From contig OZ038320.1 in NCBI GenBank assembly GCA_964035795.1, positions 24,058,118 through 24,122,117 on the forward strand: a stretch of DNA of 64,000 nt. The letters are read 5' to 3'. How positions within the stretch are numbered: position 1 is the stretch's first letter; the number at the start of each line of letters is the position of its first letter. Below are positions 23,963 to 39,133 of the stretch, in pieces. The position numbers and the translations under genes are program-made. The stretch is from Pterobdella sp. o SKG-2022 (taxonomy: Eukaryota > Annelida > Clitellata > Hirudinida > Piscicolidae). Under the pieces are notes generated by a model. That model saw only the letters and a list, made by a program, of their open reading frames with translations, did not search any database and was not told where the DNA came from.

Positions 23963-26096
23963 GCTCGACGTTCAGAAAAATATCAACTGTTGCAAATTTT
24001 TACTAGTTCATTAATTAATTCATTACATAAATTGTGAATTTTTTCCTAAAATTAAAAAATAATTCTAAACCTCGAAAATTTAGAAGTGGCAGTCAAGGAG
24101 TGACTGTTGGAGCTAATTCAAAGTTGTGAGAAATTCATAACTTTTTTCCTATTATATACTGAACCTTTGAATCTAGTTATTAGTACAATAATGAATAGAT
24201 TCTATATAGACTGATCAGCATTCAAAGACTACCACCCCAATAGCACGACCAGTGCAGGCATTCAAGCGTAAAATATCGTGTTTTACTGACGATTTGGCGT
24301 CTTATCTCTATACCTTTGCTATTTATACACTTATCTAAGACCTCAACTTTTATACCTATTATTATTTTATTTTATTTTTTTATTTATGCAAATAGATTTT
24401 TTGGTCTGTATTTGCATAAATTTTTAGCGTATGAAACTGAGCAGATTCTTCACATTTAATAGTTTCCGTTAATACCGAAAAATTTCTAAAGTTTGATGAG
24501 AAAATTTTGCTTTCACTCAAAAATGATCTTTCTCACAGACATTAAAGGGATGCTCTCATTTTAAAAACTATGAAAGCTAAGGTAAAACTTCATTAATTTT
24601 TTTTTAGTTTTTAAAATTTTTGTGTAGCGATCTATTTTGGAATATAGTTTTTCGTGCAAAATTTTGAGCTTCGTGAATTTATTTTCCGTATCGTGGTTAA
24701 TGTTCCCATTGTTCCTTAAACGTGATTTAAGCTTAGAAATAACCTATATGCGGATTTTTTGCTGTAAGTCATTTCAGTTTAGTTTCAAAATTAGTAAAAA
24801 GTTCATCAACTTGTGCACTCTATTGATAATTTCATAGTTTTTCGGGAATATTCATCTATTTATTCAAAATTTCCATAAAATATAGTTCAATAAAAGTATT
24901 CATATATAAATTAAAACATTTCGTAAAGCCATAGCTCATAAAAAATAAACGATACATTTAATAAAAGTAAAATAGTGACAATTCAGATCATTTGAGTAAA
25001 TTGGTGAGCACCTACAAAGGACTTTTAATAATAAATTTGAATAAAACTGTGTGCCTCATACGTGTTAAATGCCCGAACCATAATCAAAATATTTTTCTCA
25101 ATGGCTTATTGTGTAGTTATTAAAGTAATATGTGAGTCATTATTTTATATGGCTTGACGTTTTCAATTGACTGGCTTTTCTTGTATAGCCTCAAAGCTCT
25201 TCCATTATATGATTTAATTTATTACTGTATTCGGTCAAAGATTTTCACTTTATTGGAATTTAGTTTTGTATCTATGTCATTATTGTGGTATACTTGTTTG
25301 TTTCAATTGGCCAAATCATTTTATAGGCATTATGCTCCATTATTCAAATATAATCTACTTCATGACATACATAGATTCTTTAAATATTTTCGATAAGCTT
25401 CAATTTCACAAACATTTTAGTATAAACAGAAAAAATTAAAAACCAACAATCAATATAGTAAATGATTTCTACAAAACAAGCAAGCATTTACACCTTTGCT
25501 TCTTTCATGCACTTAAGAAGAAATCTAAATTTGAAAAATTTCAAGCAAAATAATGTCAAACAAATTGAAATTTTGCAAATAGTGTGGACTAGTACTAGTT
25601 TGAAAATTATTATAGCTCTTTATAACATTATCAGAAGAATTTCATCAGAGTAGGACATGAGTTCGGCCTAGTTAGTTTGGCTGTGTCGTGATCCTTAGGT
25701 AAATTAATTGAACAACTTTAGTCTCGTTTCAAAGAATAGATCGTTATAAAACTATTCTGATACATATCCTTCCTTTTGTTCATATTTCAAAGTTTGAAAT
25801 TTCAGTTATTAAGTACTCTTGATTCAAGTCTTTTGTATTGGAATTAAAGCAGACTTCTTCAAATTGGTGTTACAGTTGCAAAAACTTTGTCTTAAACTGT
25901 TCAATTAAGGATCAAATTTCTAAGTCAAATATTAATTATTCAGAGAGAATGATCACTCAAATTCTACGTTTATGAATCGCAATTTTTTTATTTCTTGCTC
26001 CAACTTGTATGTCATATTACTAAAAAATTTTTCTTTTTTTTTGATTAAAACAACGATGCTTTATGTTGAAACAGTAAAATTAGAATCAAATTTTAA

Positions 26097-26235
26097 GGTC
26101 AACAAACGCACAGTAGTTATTCAAAAACAGACACGAAGCTTTTCGTAAGGTTAGCTTACATTAAGTGATAATGTAAGCTAACCTTACGAAAAGCTTCGTG
26201 TCTGTTTTTGAAGAAATACTTTGCGTTTGTTGGTC
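26097..26235. repeat. Best-preserved hairpin (MITE-like) element
   Basis: The arms are nearly perfect inverted repeats of about 65 bp: GACACGAAGCTTTTCGTAAG then GTTAGCTTACATTA on the left, TAATGTAAGCTAAC then CTTACGAAAAGCTTCGTGTC on the right, with a very short loop. Outer sequence (CAACAAACGCA and TGCGTTTGTTG) also pairs. The near-identity of the arms suggests recent insertion or gene conversion. Confidence 0.85.
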
Positions 26236-29200
26236 TTACAGCATAAGCAAATTATTAAGGAATATATTTGATTTTAGGTAGTTATACTCGGGTATGAACA
26301 CGTATTAATAACGGTAAATTAAATGATGTGTCATGCTCGAAAAATTTAAGTGTTGCAAGACAAAAAAATGCTCATCTAGTACAAAAGCCTAACCAAACAA
26401 TAAAACAGCCATTAAAAAAGATACTTCAGTTGTTATTATCTTTTTAATATAAAACTTCAAAAGTTCAAAATTCTTCAACTGATTACAAGCTATTGATAAT
26501 GATTTTTGAATTACTAAATATGAGTTGGCCTTTGTGAAACAGTAAATATGTAGTTTCTTTCCTAACTAATACAGCTTTTCTACGCCTTTTTGTGTTCTAC
26601 AATCTTTTTATGATTCATACCTCCTTTACTTAAAATTAATAGAATATTTTCACTCTAAAGTCTTGTCACGAAAAATTCTATTTTTAGAAATATCTTTTGT
26701 TCGATTACACGGTAGTTTAAGTATTTATGATCTTTTTATTTACATGTTATTGTGCAAAAAAGTTTATATGTTTTATATTATTCATTAATTTATATACTAT
26801 TGTTTTATATATAATCAATTAATATATTGATATATTCAATTTTTTGGTTTATTATATTTTTATTTTACTTACCTTATTGTTTCATATATTAATAGCTTCC
26901 ATATTATTATTATTATCATTATTATTATTATTATTTTTACAAGAAAAAATTAATATTTTATTGTCTGAAGTTTTATAAGAACAGATTTAATGTTTATTGT
27001 CAATTTTAAGTTCATTATTGCTCAAGTTATTTAACAGTTTTTTTTTTTTAATATTGATAAAAAATCTATGTTTCTGAGAATAATTTGCAAAAATATGTAA
27101 TGTTCTTTCAAATTATTTTTTCAATAACTTTATGTATAAAAAAAGTAATTTTTTTTTCTTTAAAGATTAATAATAATTATTATTTTCATAAGTGAGTTTT
27201 TATATATTCGTATTTCAAGCAAAAATAAATTTTTTTAAATAAATTATATAATTGTCATAGGTTTTGTGCATTATGCAATCAAGATATTTATTATTATTCA
27301 GCTTTTATCATCATTCAAAGGAGCATTAAACTCCTGGTTCTATTAATAAATTGAGGCGTTTGAAATTTATTATATATATATCTACTTTAAAAATCAGAAA
27401 AAATGAAAACAATAATTGTGATATAAAAATCTTTACGATATTTTCGAGATATATTAGGCATGAAAAACATGCTTTGATACTGAGGGATTGGAGTTTGTCC
27501 CGGTTCGATTTTTACAGTTTTTATTAATTAGCACTAAAAATTTCTATAAAGTCATACTGATTGTTTCTAAATCTTTTTAGTCACAACTGCATGCCTCAAT
27601 TGATAATTTCAACACCATTATATGCTAAACACTAATCAACCAACGACTTAATACCTTCACTAAACACTGCAAGAGCTATCAGAATTCGTTCTAAAACCTC
27701 ACTGCTATCAACTTTAATATTTGTCGTCAATTTGTAAGGATTAATGGTATATTTCCACAATATACTGTGTTCACAAGACCTACCACACAACCGAGACTCG
27801 CTTGGCATGAGCTTCAAAAGAAGGCTTTGAATGCTTCATTATTACAGTGAATTAATATTGAGAGTATATGAAACAAATAAGCCTGGTTTTCAAAGTTGTT
27901 ATTTGAACGTCAGTGTGAAATTTAACATTTCGTGCTGGTTTTATGAATTATGCCTATAAGGTTGAAATATTCAGCTTGTTTAAAAATCAATTAAAGTGTT
28001 TATTAAAAACCTTCATAGAGAGGCTTCAGAATCCTTTGCATAACTTGACAGAGTAAAAATATGGTAAGCTAATATAAACACAAATATTCTTTTCAATATG
28101 AGAAAAATTCACATCGCAATATTCTCGTATTTTTATTCTTATTTTTGTTTTTTATTAGTAGTAAATAGCTTCTATTTTTAGGTAAAAAGGGTTTTAAGTA
28201 GAAATTATATTTAAATTTTGTGAAGAAAGTATGACTTTTTTGAAAACATTTCATACAAAAAGCTCAATGGTTCTTTAAAAATATATAATTCTAATTGAAG
28301 TTTTTTTGAAATTTTATTATAGAATTATCAGAAGTGCATCAAATGTAAACTTCAAAAATGTATCTGTTTAAATTTCCAAAAAGTAACGACATAAAGTAAA
28401 TATTGATCAAAACGTTACATTTATGAATAGTTTCAAATTCCGACTCCACAAACTTCATTTATTTGAGACAAGTTGGAAATACGTTCAGTAAAGCTTTGCA
28501 AAAAAGATAATTCGAACTACAAAACCCTTCTAGCCTTTTCCAAAAGAACAAATTCTATTACACCACGTACATGCACAAGTTCAATTGAATTAAGTTAAAA
28601 TCAGTTAAATTAAGTCTAGTTAGTTTGTTATCTCATCAAAATCTCTATTGAGTTAATATTTATTGACTTTTTGAACACTAAATTTAGCCACATGTGAGTT
28701 TAGATGAGATAATGTGCATTTAGTGCAAAAAGAATTGTTCAAGCAAACATCACAACCCTAAACACCGCTCCATAGAACCACTTTTGAAATTATACGCTAT
28801 ACAGTTCTTATATCTATCTATAAAACTCAAATAACTGCTTTTTATACAAAAGGGTTTTAAGAGAAATTTTGTATATCGACTCACAGGTAGTATATAATAC
28901 AAGCCGAACAATCGTGTAACTGCCATTCAAATAATGAATTGAGTTTATGCCACTAAAATTAAAAGCTTAAAATTTTTGTGGAATTTGAAATTTATGATAC
29001 TTTAAACATGTAGTTTATGCTTTCTTTTTGAAATTGAAGATGTTCTTTATATCGTATATTTTCAATTCTAAATTTTTGGATTTTTCTTTATGATGAGCTT
29101 GACTTGATGATTTTTTTACATTCATATCTTAAAACATAGACAAAATTTTTCAATAAAAAGTTCATTAGTTTCATTAAAACGACATACCAAAATCAATTGA

Positions 29201-29761
29201 GTTCAAGAAAGTTAATGTTTTATATACACTGATCTAGTTACTAACTATTCATTTACTAATTTACTGAATTTCATCACGTGTATCTTACTATAGGAATATT
29301 TCGTTTTCAAATGTTTTATGCTAATATTCCTTTAATATTTTCCACCCTAAACAAAACTCATAAACACTATATAGTTTTATCATATGGTAAAAAACTGATT
29401 TTAAATTTTTTGTATCAAACAAGAATATTAAACAAGCGATTTATATTATTTTTTTTGAGACTCTAAATCTATGTTACTTATTTTATAAGGGTAAGCTAGT
29501 AGAAAATTATAGTTCTTTAAAAATTAAAATTTTTGCTACCAAATTAGGATAAGGTTTTATTTATCAGAAATTTTAGCTAACTCTCGAATAAGTTTTTTTG
29601 AAAATACTTCTCGTATTGTGAAGAAATTATAAAAAACTCAATAGATCTCTAAAATAAAAAATACATCTGGAAATAATTTCAATTTGATTTTCTATTGGTT
29701 TTATTACAAAACTCATTTTTGGTTTTATGTATATTCTTAATTGGTGAGTTGAAGTAAAATT

Positions 29762-29833
29762 TTACCTAGTAAGTTTCAACGTGAGACTAATTAACTATTA
29801 CCTAGTAAGTTTCAACGTGAGACTAATTAACTA
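29762..29833. repeat. Perfect 36-bp tandem duplication
   Basis: The unit starting TTACCTAGTAAGTTTCAACG and ending TTAACTA occurs twice back to back (29762-29797 and 29798-29833) without mismatch. It is a simple local duplication in non-coding sequence. Confidence 0.95.
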
Positions 29834-30248
29834 ATAATCCTTCTGTAATTGTCACACAGTTGAGATTTATAAATAACTCTGTGTCATAAAAAATTCTTTT
29901 TATAAGTATTCGAAAATAAAGTTTTAAGATATTTCAAATAATCTTCAAACATGTTTAGAATTTCGATTTATTATTCAAACTTTCAAAAAAACTTTCAAAA
30001 GATCCCATCAATTTAACTAAGATTAAATATATGATTTACAATTTTAAAATTGATCATGAAAAGGATTTAATAAAAAGGATAATAGTCGGTATTATGATCC
30101 AAAAAGATATATTTCTGTTTATATATTTTTTAATAGTCTTTGCTTAATTTCATTACAATTTGAGTGCTAATCTTATTGTTCAAAAGTTTATCAACAAAAT
30201 AAAAAAAATACTGCTATTATTATTTTTAGGATTTCAGTTATATGGATA

Positions 30249-30251
<3 letters not shown>

Positions 30252-30341
<90 letters not shown>
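30252..30341. repeat. (TG)n microsatellite, 90 bp
   Basis: An uninterrupted TG dinucleotide tract directly precedes the LINE 3' fragment. Confidence 0.98.
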
Positions 30342-32161
<1,820 letters not shown>

Positions 32162-32170
32162 TGTGTGTGT

Positions 32171-34500
32171 ATAGCTGACATTTTTGATAGGTAAAGACTT
32201 AACGAAAATTATAAGCTTTATCGCTAAATTGTATTGGAAAGCTCAATTCTGACTTGAAATTTGATTATTCAAATGTGAAAAGTAACTTAAGCGTCAAAAA
32301 TTACACTTGATATTTGGCATTAAAATGCAGCATTAAAACAATATGACATGTTTTCTTATGTATATATCTATAAATCGTATTAACGATTTAAATAATATAA
32401 AAATAATTGAAATGTTTTTATTAAATTATTAAAAAAGCATTATGATTAACTAAACTAGCCTATTAACAAAAACGATTTGAATCAAACACTTTTATTAACT
32501 GAATAATAACACGAAGCTTTTCGTAAGTTGAACTCACATTATCAAGTACACAAACTTATAATGTGAGTTCAACTTAAGAAAAGCTTCGTGTTATTATTCA
32601 GTTAACAAAAGAGTTTGATTCAAATCGTTTTAGAAAAGCATTTTCAAACTAGTTGAAAAATTTTAGTTGTGTGCTGAGAATTATTAAATTTGAACGTTCT
32701 TCCACAAAAAACGATTGTTGTGAAAACCATAATATAAGATGAATCTTCTAGCTCATTAATTAATTTTTAGCTTGGGTATGAAAATTTTCTGATAGTTGTT
32801 AGAGGCTTCTATACAGATCAGTTCAAATTTTTGTTTCTTCAGAGCAGATTTAATAAGTTAACACATGTAGAACGTTTTCAAAAATTGGTGATCAACGACC
32901 GATTTTTAGCTTCGAACTTTTCTAGATAGCAGTGAATCTCTGCCGTACAGCTTACTGAATACCTGTATCTTAACTGAGAGTTGATACTCGTTTGAGTAAT
33001 TGAGGATTTCTAAGCAAAATTATTATGTTGAGTTCATAAATGTTTGTCTACCATTTAGAATGGCGGTTAGGTAAACATTTGTTCCGATTCTGAAATGCCT
33101 AAAGAAAAGGGAGTAATTTATTTACTAGTTTTAGTTGTTATTTATTTTAAATGTGTTAAATCTTATAAAATTATCATGAAAGTTCTTGAGAAAAATAGTT
33201 TTTTTCTCATGCTGCAAAGAAATAGCTGTTTCGAATGGTATTTAGTTAATACTTGCTTTGAGCATTTTTCAATTTATAGTTTCCTCACGAGTTAAAATAA
33301 GAATGTGGGTGCTGATTAGTTTAGCGCATTTTTTAGTTAATTCAAAAAGTTTTTTGGTGCAAGAAGTTAAAAAAAACACATTACGCGTACATTTTAGGCA
33401 ATTAGTCATATTCCTATTTTTAAATATTGTCTCTAGTTTTATACTCAATAATTAACTCTTTGAACAGAACTTTCACGCCCATTACCAGCCATTATCCCAA
33501 CACGACTTCGTGGAAATCCCCCAAAAATCCTCTTTCACATAGGTTTGATGTCAATGAAATAGATAATAAAACTGAATCTTAAATTATTATTTTTAAACCA
33601 GCAAATAACTTTTTCTCAGTTTAGGCTCCATATTATGATGAAAAATCTTTGGAAGAAATTGGTAGTTGACTCGGATAAAACAAAAGATTAACTTAAATTT
33701 TTTTTAAATATTCAAGACCATATCGGCCTCTACAACTACAAGAAACTTCAAAAGGAATAATAAAGTTCTGCTGGTTAGCTCGATATTGCATCAGAAACAG
33801 CTTGAAATTGCATCAGAAACAACTTGATTCAAACACGTTTTTCAATGGCCAATGCAATATTACGTAAAAGAGACAAAGAACTAAGTTCTTCAAGAGAAGA
33901 ACCCTCAATCCCAGTTTCTGAAAAATTTTTTATTGTAGCTCGTCTTCATTTTTATTGTTTGTTAGTGACTTATATTCATCCTTTGTCCGGTTTTCTCATT
34001 TCTTTGTATGGTCTCCTCCTTACCTATCATTAGATCTTGGTTTAAATTTGCATTCTTTCATTAAATTTTATATTTCTAAATTTCACATTCTATCTTCTAT
34101 TTAGTTTTTATTTGTTTTTAGTTACTTGTTTAATGGGTTCTCAGTCTTAATTTCAATTCTTAATTATTCTAGCCCTAGTTATTTCATTCTCCATTTTTCA
34201 ATTCATTTATTTTTTTATAAATTTAATTCATATATTGTTTCAACATTTTGCCACTTGTATGACCTCCTTTTCATGGTTCATTTATCATGCTTCAATTATA
34301 CTCACCATTATCGAGCTTCAATTGTTATTAATTTCTGCATTTACAAAACATAAATTGTTGAAAACCCTTTTCAGGTCTTTTTCCAATTTCAACTTTTATT
34401 TCTTTAGGCCCATTCAAAGTTTATTTTTCTATTCGTGTCTTTCTTGACCATCCTGCCTTTTCAATACCATTTGTTAGGCACTTGTATTAATCTTCTATAA
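32171..34500. other. Intergenic, no gene seen
   Basis: AT-rich sequence holding one hairpin element at 32468-32631. From about 33.9 kb the plus strand becomes T/C-rich, which is probably the 5' flank or leader of the retroelement that follows. No splice-compatible coding exons were recognised. Confidence 0.5.
32468..32631. repeat. Hairpin (MITE-like) element with distinct outer arms
   Basis: The arms are about 75-80 bp, from AAACGATTTGAATCAAAC to GTTTGATTCAAATCGTTT. The inner part ACACGAAGCTTTTCGTAAGT is almost identical to the 26.1-kb hairpin. The outer part (ATTAACTGAATAATA and its complement) is not obviously the same as that copy's outer arm. Confidence 0.85.
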
Positions 34501-34509
34501 TTCTTTCCC

Positions 34510-37500
34510 ATGCCCCCTTTGGATCGTCCGCGCAGGGTCCTCCGGGTTCCTCGCCGTTTCGTCCATAGTGTGGAAGCCATTGGCGTGTCATCTGCCCTTT
34601 ACCCCTCCAGTCAGCCTCCTCCTCTTCTTGACAGTAATTCATCCATGTCTAATTTGTCAGTTTCCTCAGTTCCCCATTCGTCACAACCCGAAAACGTCTC
34701 TTCCAGTCAACCTCATTTATCTAATCTGCTTTATTCATTCACATGCAGTTCTTGCAAGCTACATAAAAGACTAGCTGCAGTCAAATGTAGAAAATGCACT
34801 CGTTTTTCATCTTAGGTGCGTTAAATTGTCTTGTCTACAGGCGCTTCTTAGTGGAAGTAATTGGTCCTGTCCCTATTGCTCAGATATTGACCATATCCCA
34901 GTCTCTGTTCAAACTGATCAGCATCTCCCCGACGAAGCATTCTCCAAGTATTTGTAAAACTTGAAACTTAATTCATTCATTATTCGTCGTATTCCCAAAG
35001 AAGCAAGAGTGGTTTTCGCAGTCTCATTAGTCCAATTAATTGAGTCAGTCTTGTCTTCCAATGACATTATCTCATGCCAACGTTTATTGGCTTTCGCAGA
35101 AGTGGCTCTTCACCACCCGTCTCCTGGTAGCGTATTTAATTTTTCTTCAATTAAGCTCAATATTTCTTATTTTATGTCGTTATCATGTCTCCCGGACATA
35201 AGTCGAGACCCCCAAAGTCAAATTTTTCGTCTAAAAGCTCAATTACACCTTTGAAACAAAGGGTTTCTTCTAAATTCAATGACTTCGACATAAAGGGCGC
35301 GGTCCGCCTCCTCTCCTCCGACAATGTCTTTGCCCCAAAGGTCCCGGAAACGGTTTCCTCCCTAAGATCCATACACTCCTTGGGTGATCCTGTTTCAGAT
35401 ATTAATCCCGACCAAATTCCTACAGCACCAGTTATGACAGAGTCTTCGGTTAGGAAAGCGAACCTCTCTTTTTATAACGGTTCGGGTTCTGGTCCTGATT
35501 TACTTCGCTCTCAACATTTGAAGGACATGATATCTCCCTCCCTGGGAGCCAGTGCGAATTCGGTTCTTCGGTCTATCTCTCGATTTGCTTCTTTCGTTTC
35601 ATCAACTAAAATCCCGCACCCTATCAGGCACTTGTTTTTTGGTGCCCATCTGTACGGCCTTCAAAAGAAAGGTGATGGTATAAGTCCTATAGCCGTTGGA
35701 AACACCTTTCGTCGTTTGTTTTCCAAATTATCTCTGCATTCAGTCATGAACTCGCTCAGAGAGGATTTGTTACCTTGTCAGTTGGGTGTCGGCGTCCGAA
35801 TGGGGTGTGAGTCAGCCGTCCATGCTACTCGATCATTTATTAACCACTCAGTCGATCCCAAGATGCTTTTGAAATTCGATGCTTCTAACGCCTTCAATTC
35901 TATCGACCGTAAAACGTTCATTGGCGAGATAGCCACTCGTTACTCGTCCTTGTACTTTTTAGACAACGAAGCCTACTCCAATCCATCCACTCTTTTTGCT
36001 GGCTAACACCGCATTCCTTCTTCAAGGGGTATTCAACAAGGTGACTCTCTGGGCCCAGCACTTTTCGCGTTGGCCGTCGACAAAATTGCCAAGAACGTGT
36101 CATCGGAGTTGAACATTTGGTACTTGGACGATGCCACAATAGGTGGTCAGGCTAGCTATGCCATTAACGATGCAACAAAAATAATTAACGCTTTCACAAA
36201 GATCGGCCTTCAAATCAACTCCAATAAATGTGAGCTGTTCATTTAAAACTATACAGCGGACATGTACGCTGACACTGTCAAACAGTTCTCTTCTATTTTG
36301 CCGTCAGTATCATTGCCTCCTCGTCACACTTGAGCAGTCTTGGGTTCTCCCCTCACTCACGAGGCCATAGTTCTCATTCTTGGCTCAAAATTAGAAGACA
36401 TCCGTCGGCTTTGCTCCAAGCTAGAAGAAGTTGACCCCCATCATGCTTTCACTTTTCTGAGGAACTGCTTCTCTATTTCTAAATTGGTTTATATCCTTTG
36501 AACATGTCCTACTTTCATTGAGCCCATGATATTATTGGAGTTCGACTCTATTATACGTGCTGCTCTTTCGTCCATTTCCAATGTCTCTCTGTCCGACAAG
36601 AGCTGGAAGCAAGTATCTCTTCCAAATCGTTTCGGTGGTCTAGGTTTTAGCTCAGCATGAGCCCTATCATTGCCATGCTTCCTCTCTTCCTCGAGTCTCG
36701 TTCGGCTCCTTCTTTCATCTGTTCCCGATGCTCTCGCGTCTGATGATCTTCAGGGGGGTGATTGTGACGTCGTTTCAGCTAGGGAATCGTGGCAGAAACG
36801 ATGCAGTGTTGCGCCGTTAGATCTTTTGGGAAGCCAACCGAAATGGGAAGATCTTTTATGCGAGGTCGCTCTCAACGATTTGCTGGTAGACGCAGACCAG
36901 TTGGACCGTTGTCGTCTTCTTGCTGCCAAGTCGGCACACTCCGCCGCGTGGTTGGAAGCTGTGCCAATTCCCGTTTTAGGAAACTTTTTAGGTGCAGAAG
37001 AGCTTCGGGTGGCGGTGGCGCTTCGAGTAGGGGCTAATATTTCTGGCGCCCCAACATGCCTTTGCAAGTGTGGTGTAAGGATGAACGCGAAAGGCTACCA
37101 TGGCCTTTCGTGTCGACTGAATAAAGGCAGACTCCCCAGACACGCCGAGATTAACTCCATTCTTAAAAGATGCCCGGAGAAGATAGGCTTGCTTAGCATC
37201 CTGGAACCATCAGGGTTCGACAGGAGTGACGGACGTCGTCCTGATGGCATAAGGACCTTCCCTTGGAAGCATGGACAATGCTTGGGTTTAGGACGCAACA
37301 GTCGTCGATGCTTTTTCCAAGTCCCAAATTATCACCAGCTTCAAGGATCCAGCGCAAAATCTGCGGAAATATTAAAAAGCCTCAAATATCAGGGCTTGGT
37401 GGGCAACTTCCATTTTCAACCCGTTGCATTCGAGACAACGGGCTGCTGCAGACCTTCAACCAGTAGCTTTGTTGAGAAGTTAGGTAGAAAAGTTATCGAG

Positions 37501-37615
37501 GCGTCAGGGGACCCTTTGGAGGCAGTATGGTTGCGTCAGAAGATTTCCCTTGCAATTGCCCGCGGCAATGCTACCAGCATTCTTTCCTGTTTTCGTTCTT
37601 CTTCCTCTTTCTCTG
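34510..37615 (+). mobile_element. Decayed non-LTR retroelement: PHD finger, reverse transcriptase, restriction-like endonuclease
   Basis: The leader is basic and Ser/Pro-rich (34510 on). A PHD-like finger follows: CSSC, CRKC, H-x2-C, WSCPYC at about 34748-34880, with one extra T shifting the frame. Then come RRIPKEA...LLAFAEVAL (34985-35120) and the polymerase. It has FFGAHLYGLQKKGDGISPIA, motif A FDASNAFNSIDR (35875), motif B GIQQGDSLGPALFALAV (36030) and motif C WYLDDATIGG (36118; Leu replaces the usual Ala). The tail has SLPNRFGGLGF, a knuckle CKCG...H-x3-C and RPDG...PWKHG (37060-37275), like the metal-binding residues of PD-(D/E)XK endonucleases. From 35185 to 37600 one frame runs through with only five stops: 36004, 36244, 36331, 36499 and 36658. 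It is a non-functional copy. The exact clade was not recognised; the endonuclease call is inferred from residue pattern. Confidence 0.7.
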
Positions 37616-39133
37616 TGCAGTTTTTTTTTTTCTTTTTTCTATGTCTCAATTTTCATCTTCACCAATGTATCATTTGTATATTGTTTTTATGCTTGTTCAA
37701 ACATTGCATTAATATAAGTTAGATTTAAAAGTAGATTCATAATTTTTTTCAAGTTTAACAAGAATTAATTAATTTCATTATTCATGATAAATGATTTTTA
37801 TAATTTTATTTGTTCCAAATTTGTTTTCGAAAAAATACAAAATTATTTTAAAACAAAAGATTCAGTAGATAACCACAATAACATTGGAAAAACTTGAAAG
37901 AAAATAATTTGTAAAAGTTTCATGGTTTTTCCGATCTAAAATGATTTTTTAATCATAGAATGCTGTTTCTAAGTTTTATTTATAATATCACGAAGCTTTT
38001 TTTGAGTCTAACTTAAAGAGATTTATACAAAAATCTAAATATAAGGATGAAGCTTTCTATCGATTTATCACCAGTGTTGTAGAACAAGCAATAAAGCACA
38101 ATATATGATAATAGAACTTAAACTTTTTAGACTGAATACTTATGTTATGTTTATAAAGAGCTCTATCATGAAAAATAGCTTTGCATAAAAATAACTGGAG
38201 AATACCGTACTACTGTGTTCTAACTAGTATTCAATATATTTGTGTGTATGAAAGTTGGCCATCAGTTGCTCCTTTTGAGGTTTTGGTTAATGAAAGATTA
38301 AATATATAATTTAATTCTAAAAATAGTTCTCTCATTAGCTTGAAATATTGAAATGAATAATATTTGAGAAACAATGAATTTTTGACAGCTACAGGAAATA
38401 TTAGCTTGTCAATATAAACATTTGTATTCAAAGGCTGTGAAATTTTTATAAGGTGATTTACAGTTGTATTGAGAAGTCATTTTATTTTAATCCCAACTTT
38501 TCAAAAAATCTCTTTATGGCCATGTAGTTATTACTCTGAATTATAAATTTTTTAAATATTTTTCTAGTTTAAGAAATGTTTATTTCATTTTTCTAATATT
38601 TTTTTAATCTTAAATTAAAAATATTTGAAATAAATAAATGTTGAGTGAAAAATTAATTTTTAACAGCAAATTTAGTTAATGATTTTTAAGCTTACTTTGA
38701 ACTTATTTAAATCAATTATTTAAGCTTGATATCCTATAAATTCGAACCATTTTTGAAACGGAATTCAAAGCTCAAAGTTAACTGAATTTTTGTTGAAATG
38801 TGAGATCCTTTTTCGTTAAATCTTAGTTGATTATTTTACGGGCACTAATATTATAAAAACTAGTGCAATTTTAATACATTAGAGGCTGAAAATACTGAGC
38901 AACAATCAAATTTTTAAAAATCCTTTGTACCTTAACACAAATGTCTATTTCACAAAAAAATTTTCCACAAGCTGATCCTACATTATCAAATACGCAGTAC
39001 TTGATAACTTAAGTTATAATTACGAGAAGCTTCTTTGTCAGATAAGCATTTGTGTTTGTCTATTGGTTAATTAATACCTATCCTAATAAATCGGTATTTT
39101 TGATCTCAACACTCTCAGACAGTAAAAGAAAGA
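37616..39133. other. Intergenic, no gene seen
   Basis: It starts with a poly-T/C stretch at the 3' boundary of the retroelement and continues as AT-rich sequence. A degenerate hairpin copy sits at 38968-39062, just upstream of the small secreted-peptide gene. Confidence 0.5.
38968..39062. repeat. Degenerate hairpin copy upstream of the small peptide gene
   Basis: CTACATTATCAAATACGCAG, then TTGATAACTTAAGTTATAA, GAGAAGCTTC and CATTTGTGTTTGTC match the order of words in the hairpin family. The left arm (ACACAAATGTCTATTTCAC near 38937) pairs only partly. Confidence 0.45.

Larger units (their letters stand above)
23963..30251. other. Six-kilobase gene desert upstream of PAN-B
   Basis: Very AT-rich with only short open frames. 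It holds one hairpin element (26097-26235) and a 36-bp tandem duplication (29762-29833). A minus-strand frame at 27632-27860 (ending LERILIALAVFSEGIKSLVD) looks slightly protein-like, but no family or splice context was recognised. The PAN-B promoter should lie just above 23962; I see no distinctive motif there. Confidence 0.5.

Noticed and set aside
27632..27860. Minus-strand gene fragment ending LERILIALAVFSEGIKSLVD
   Set aside because: Slightly protein-like but short, with no family match, no splice partners and no neighbouring coding fragments.
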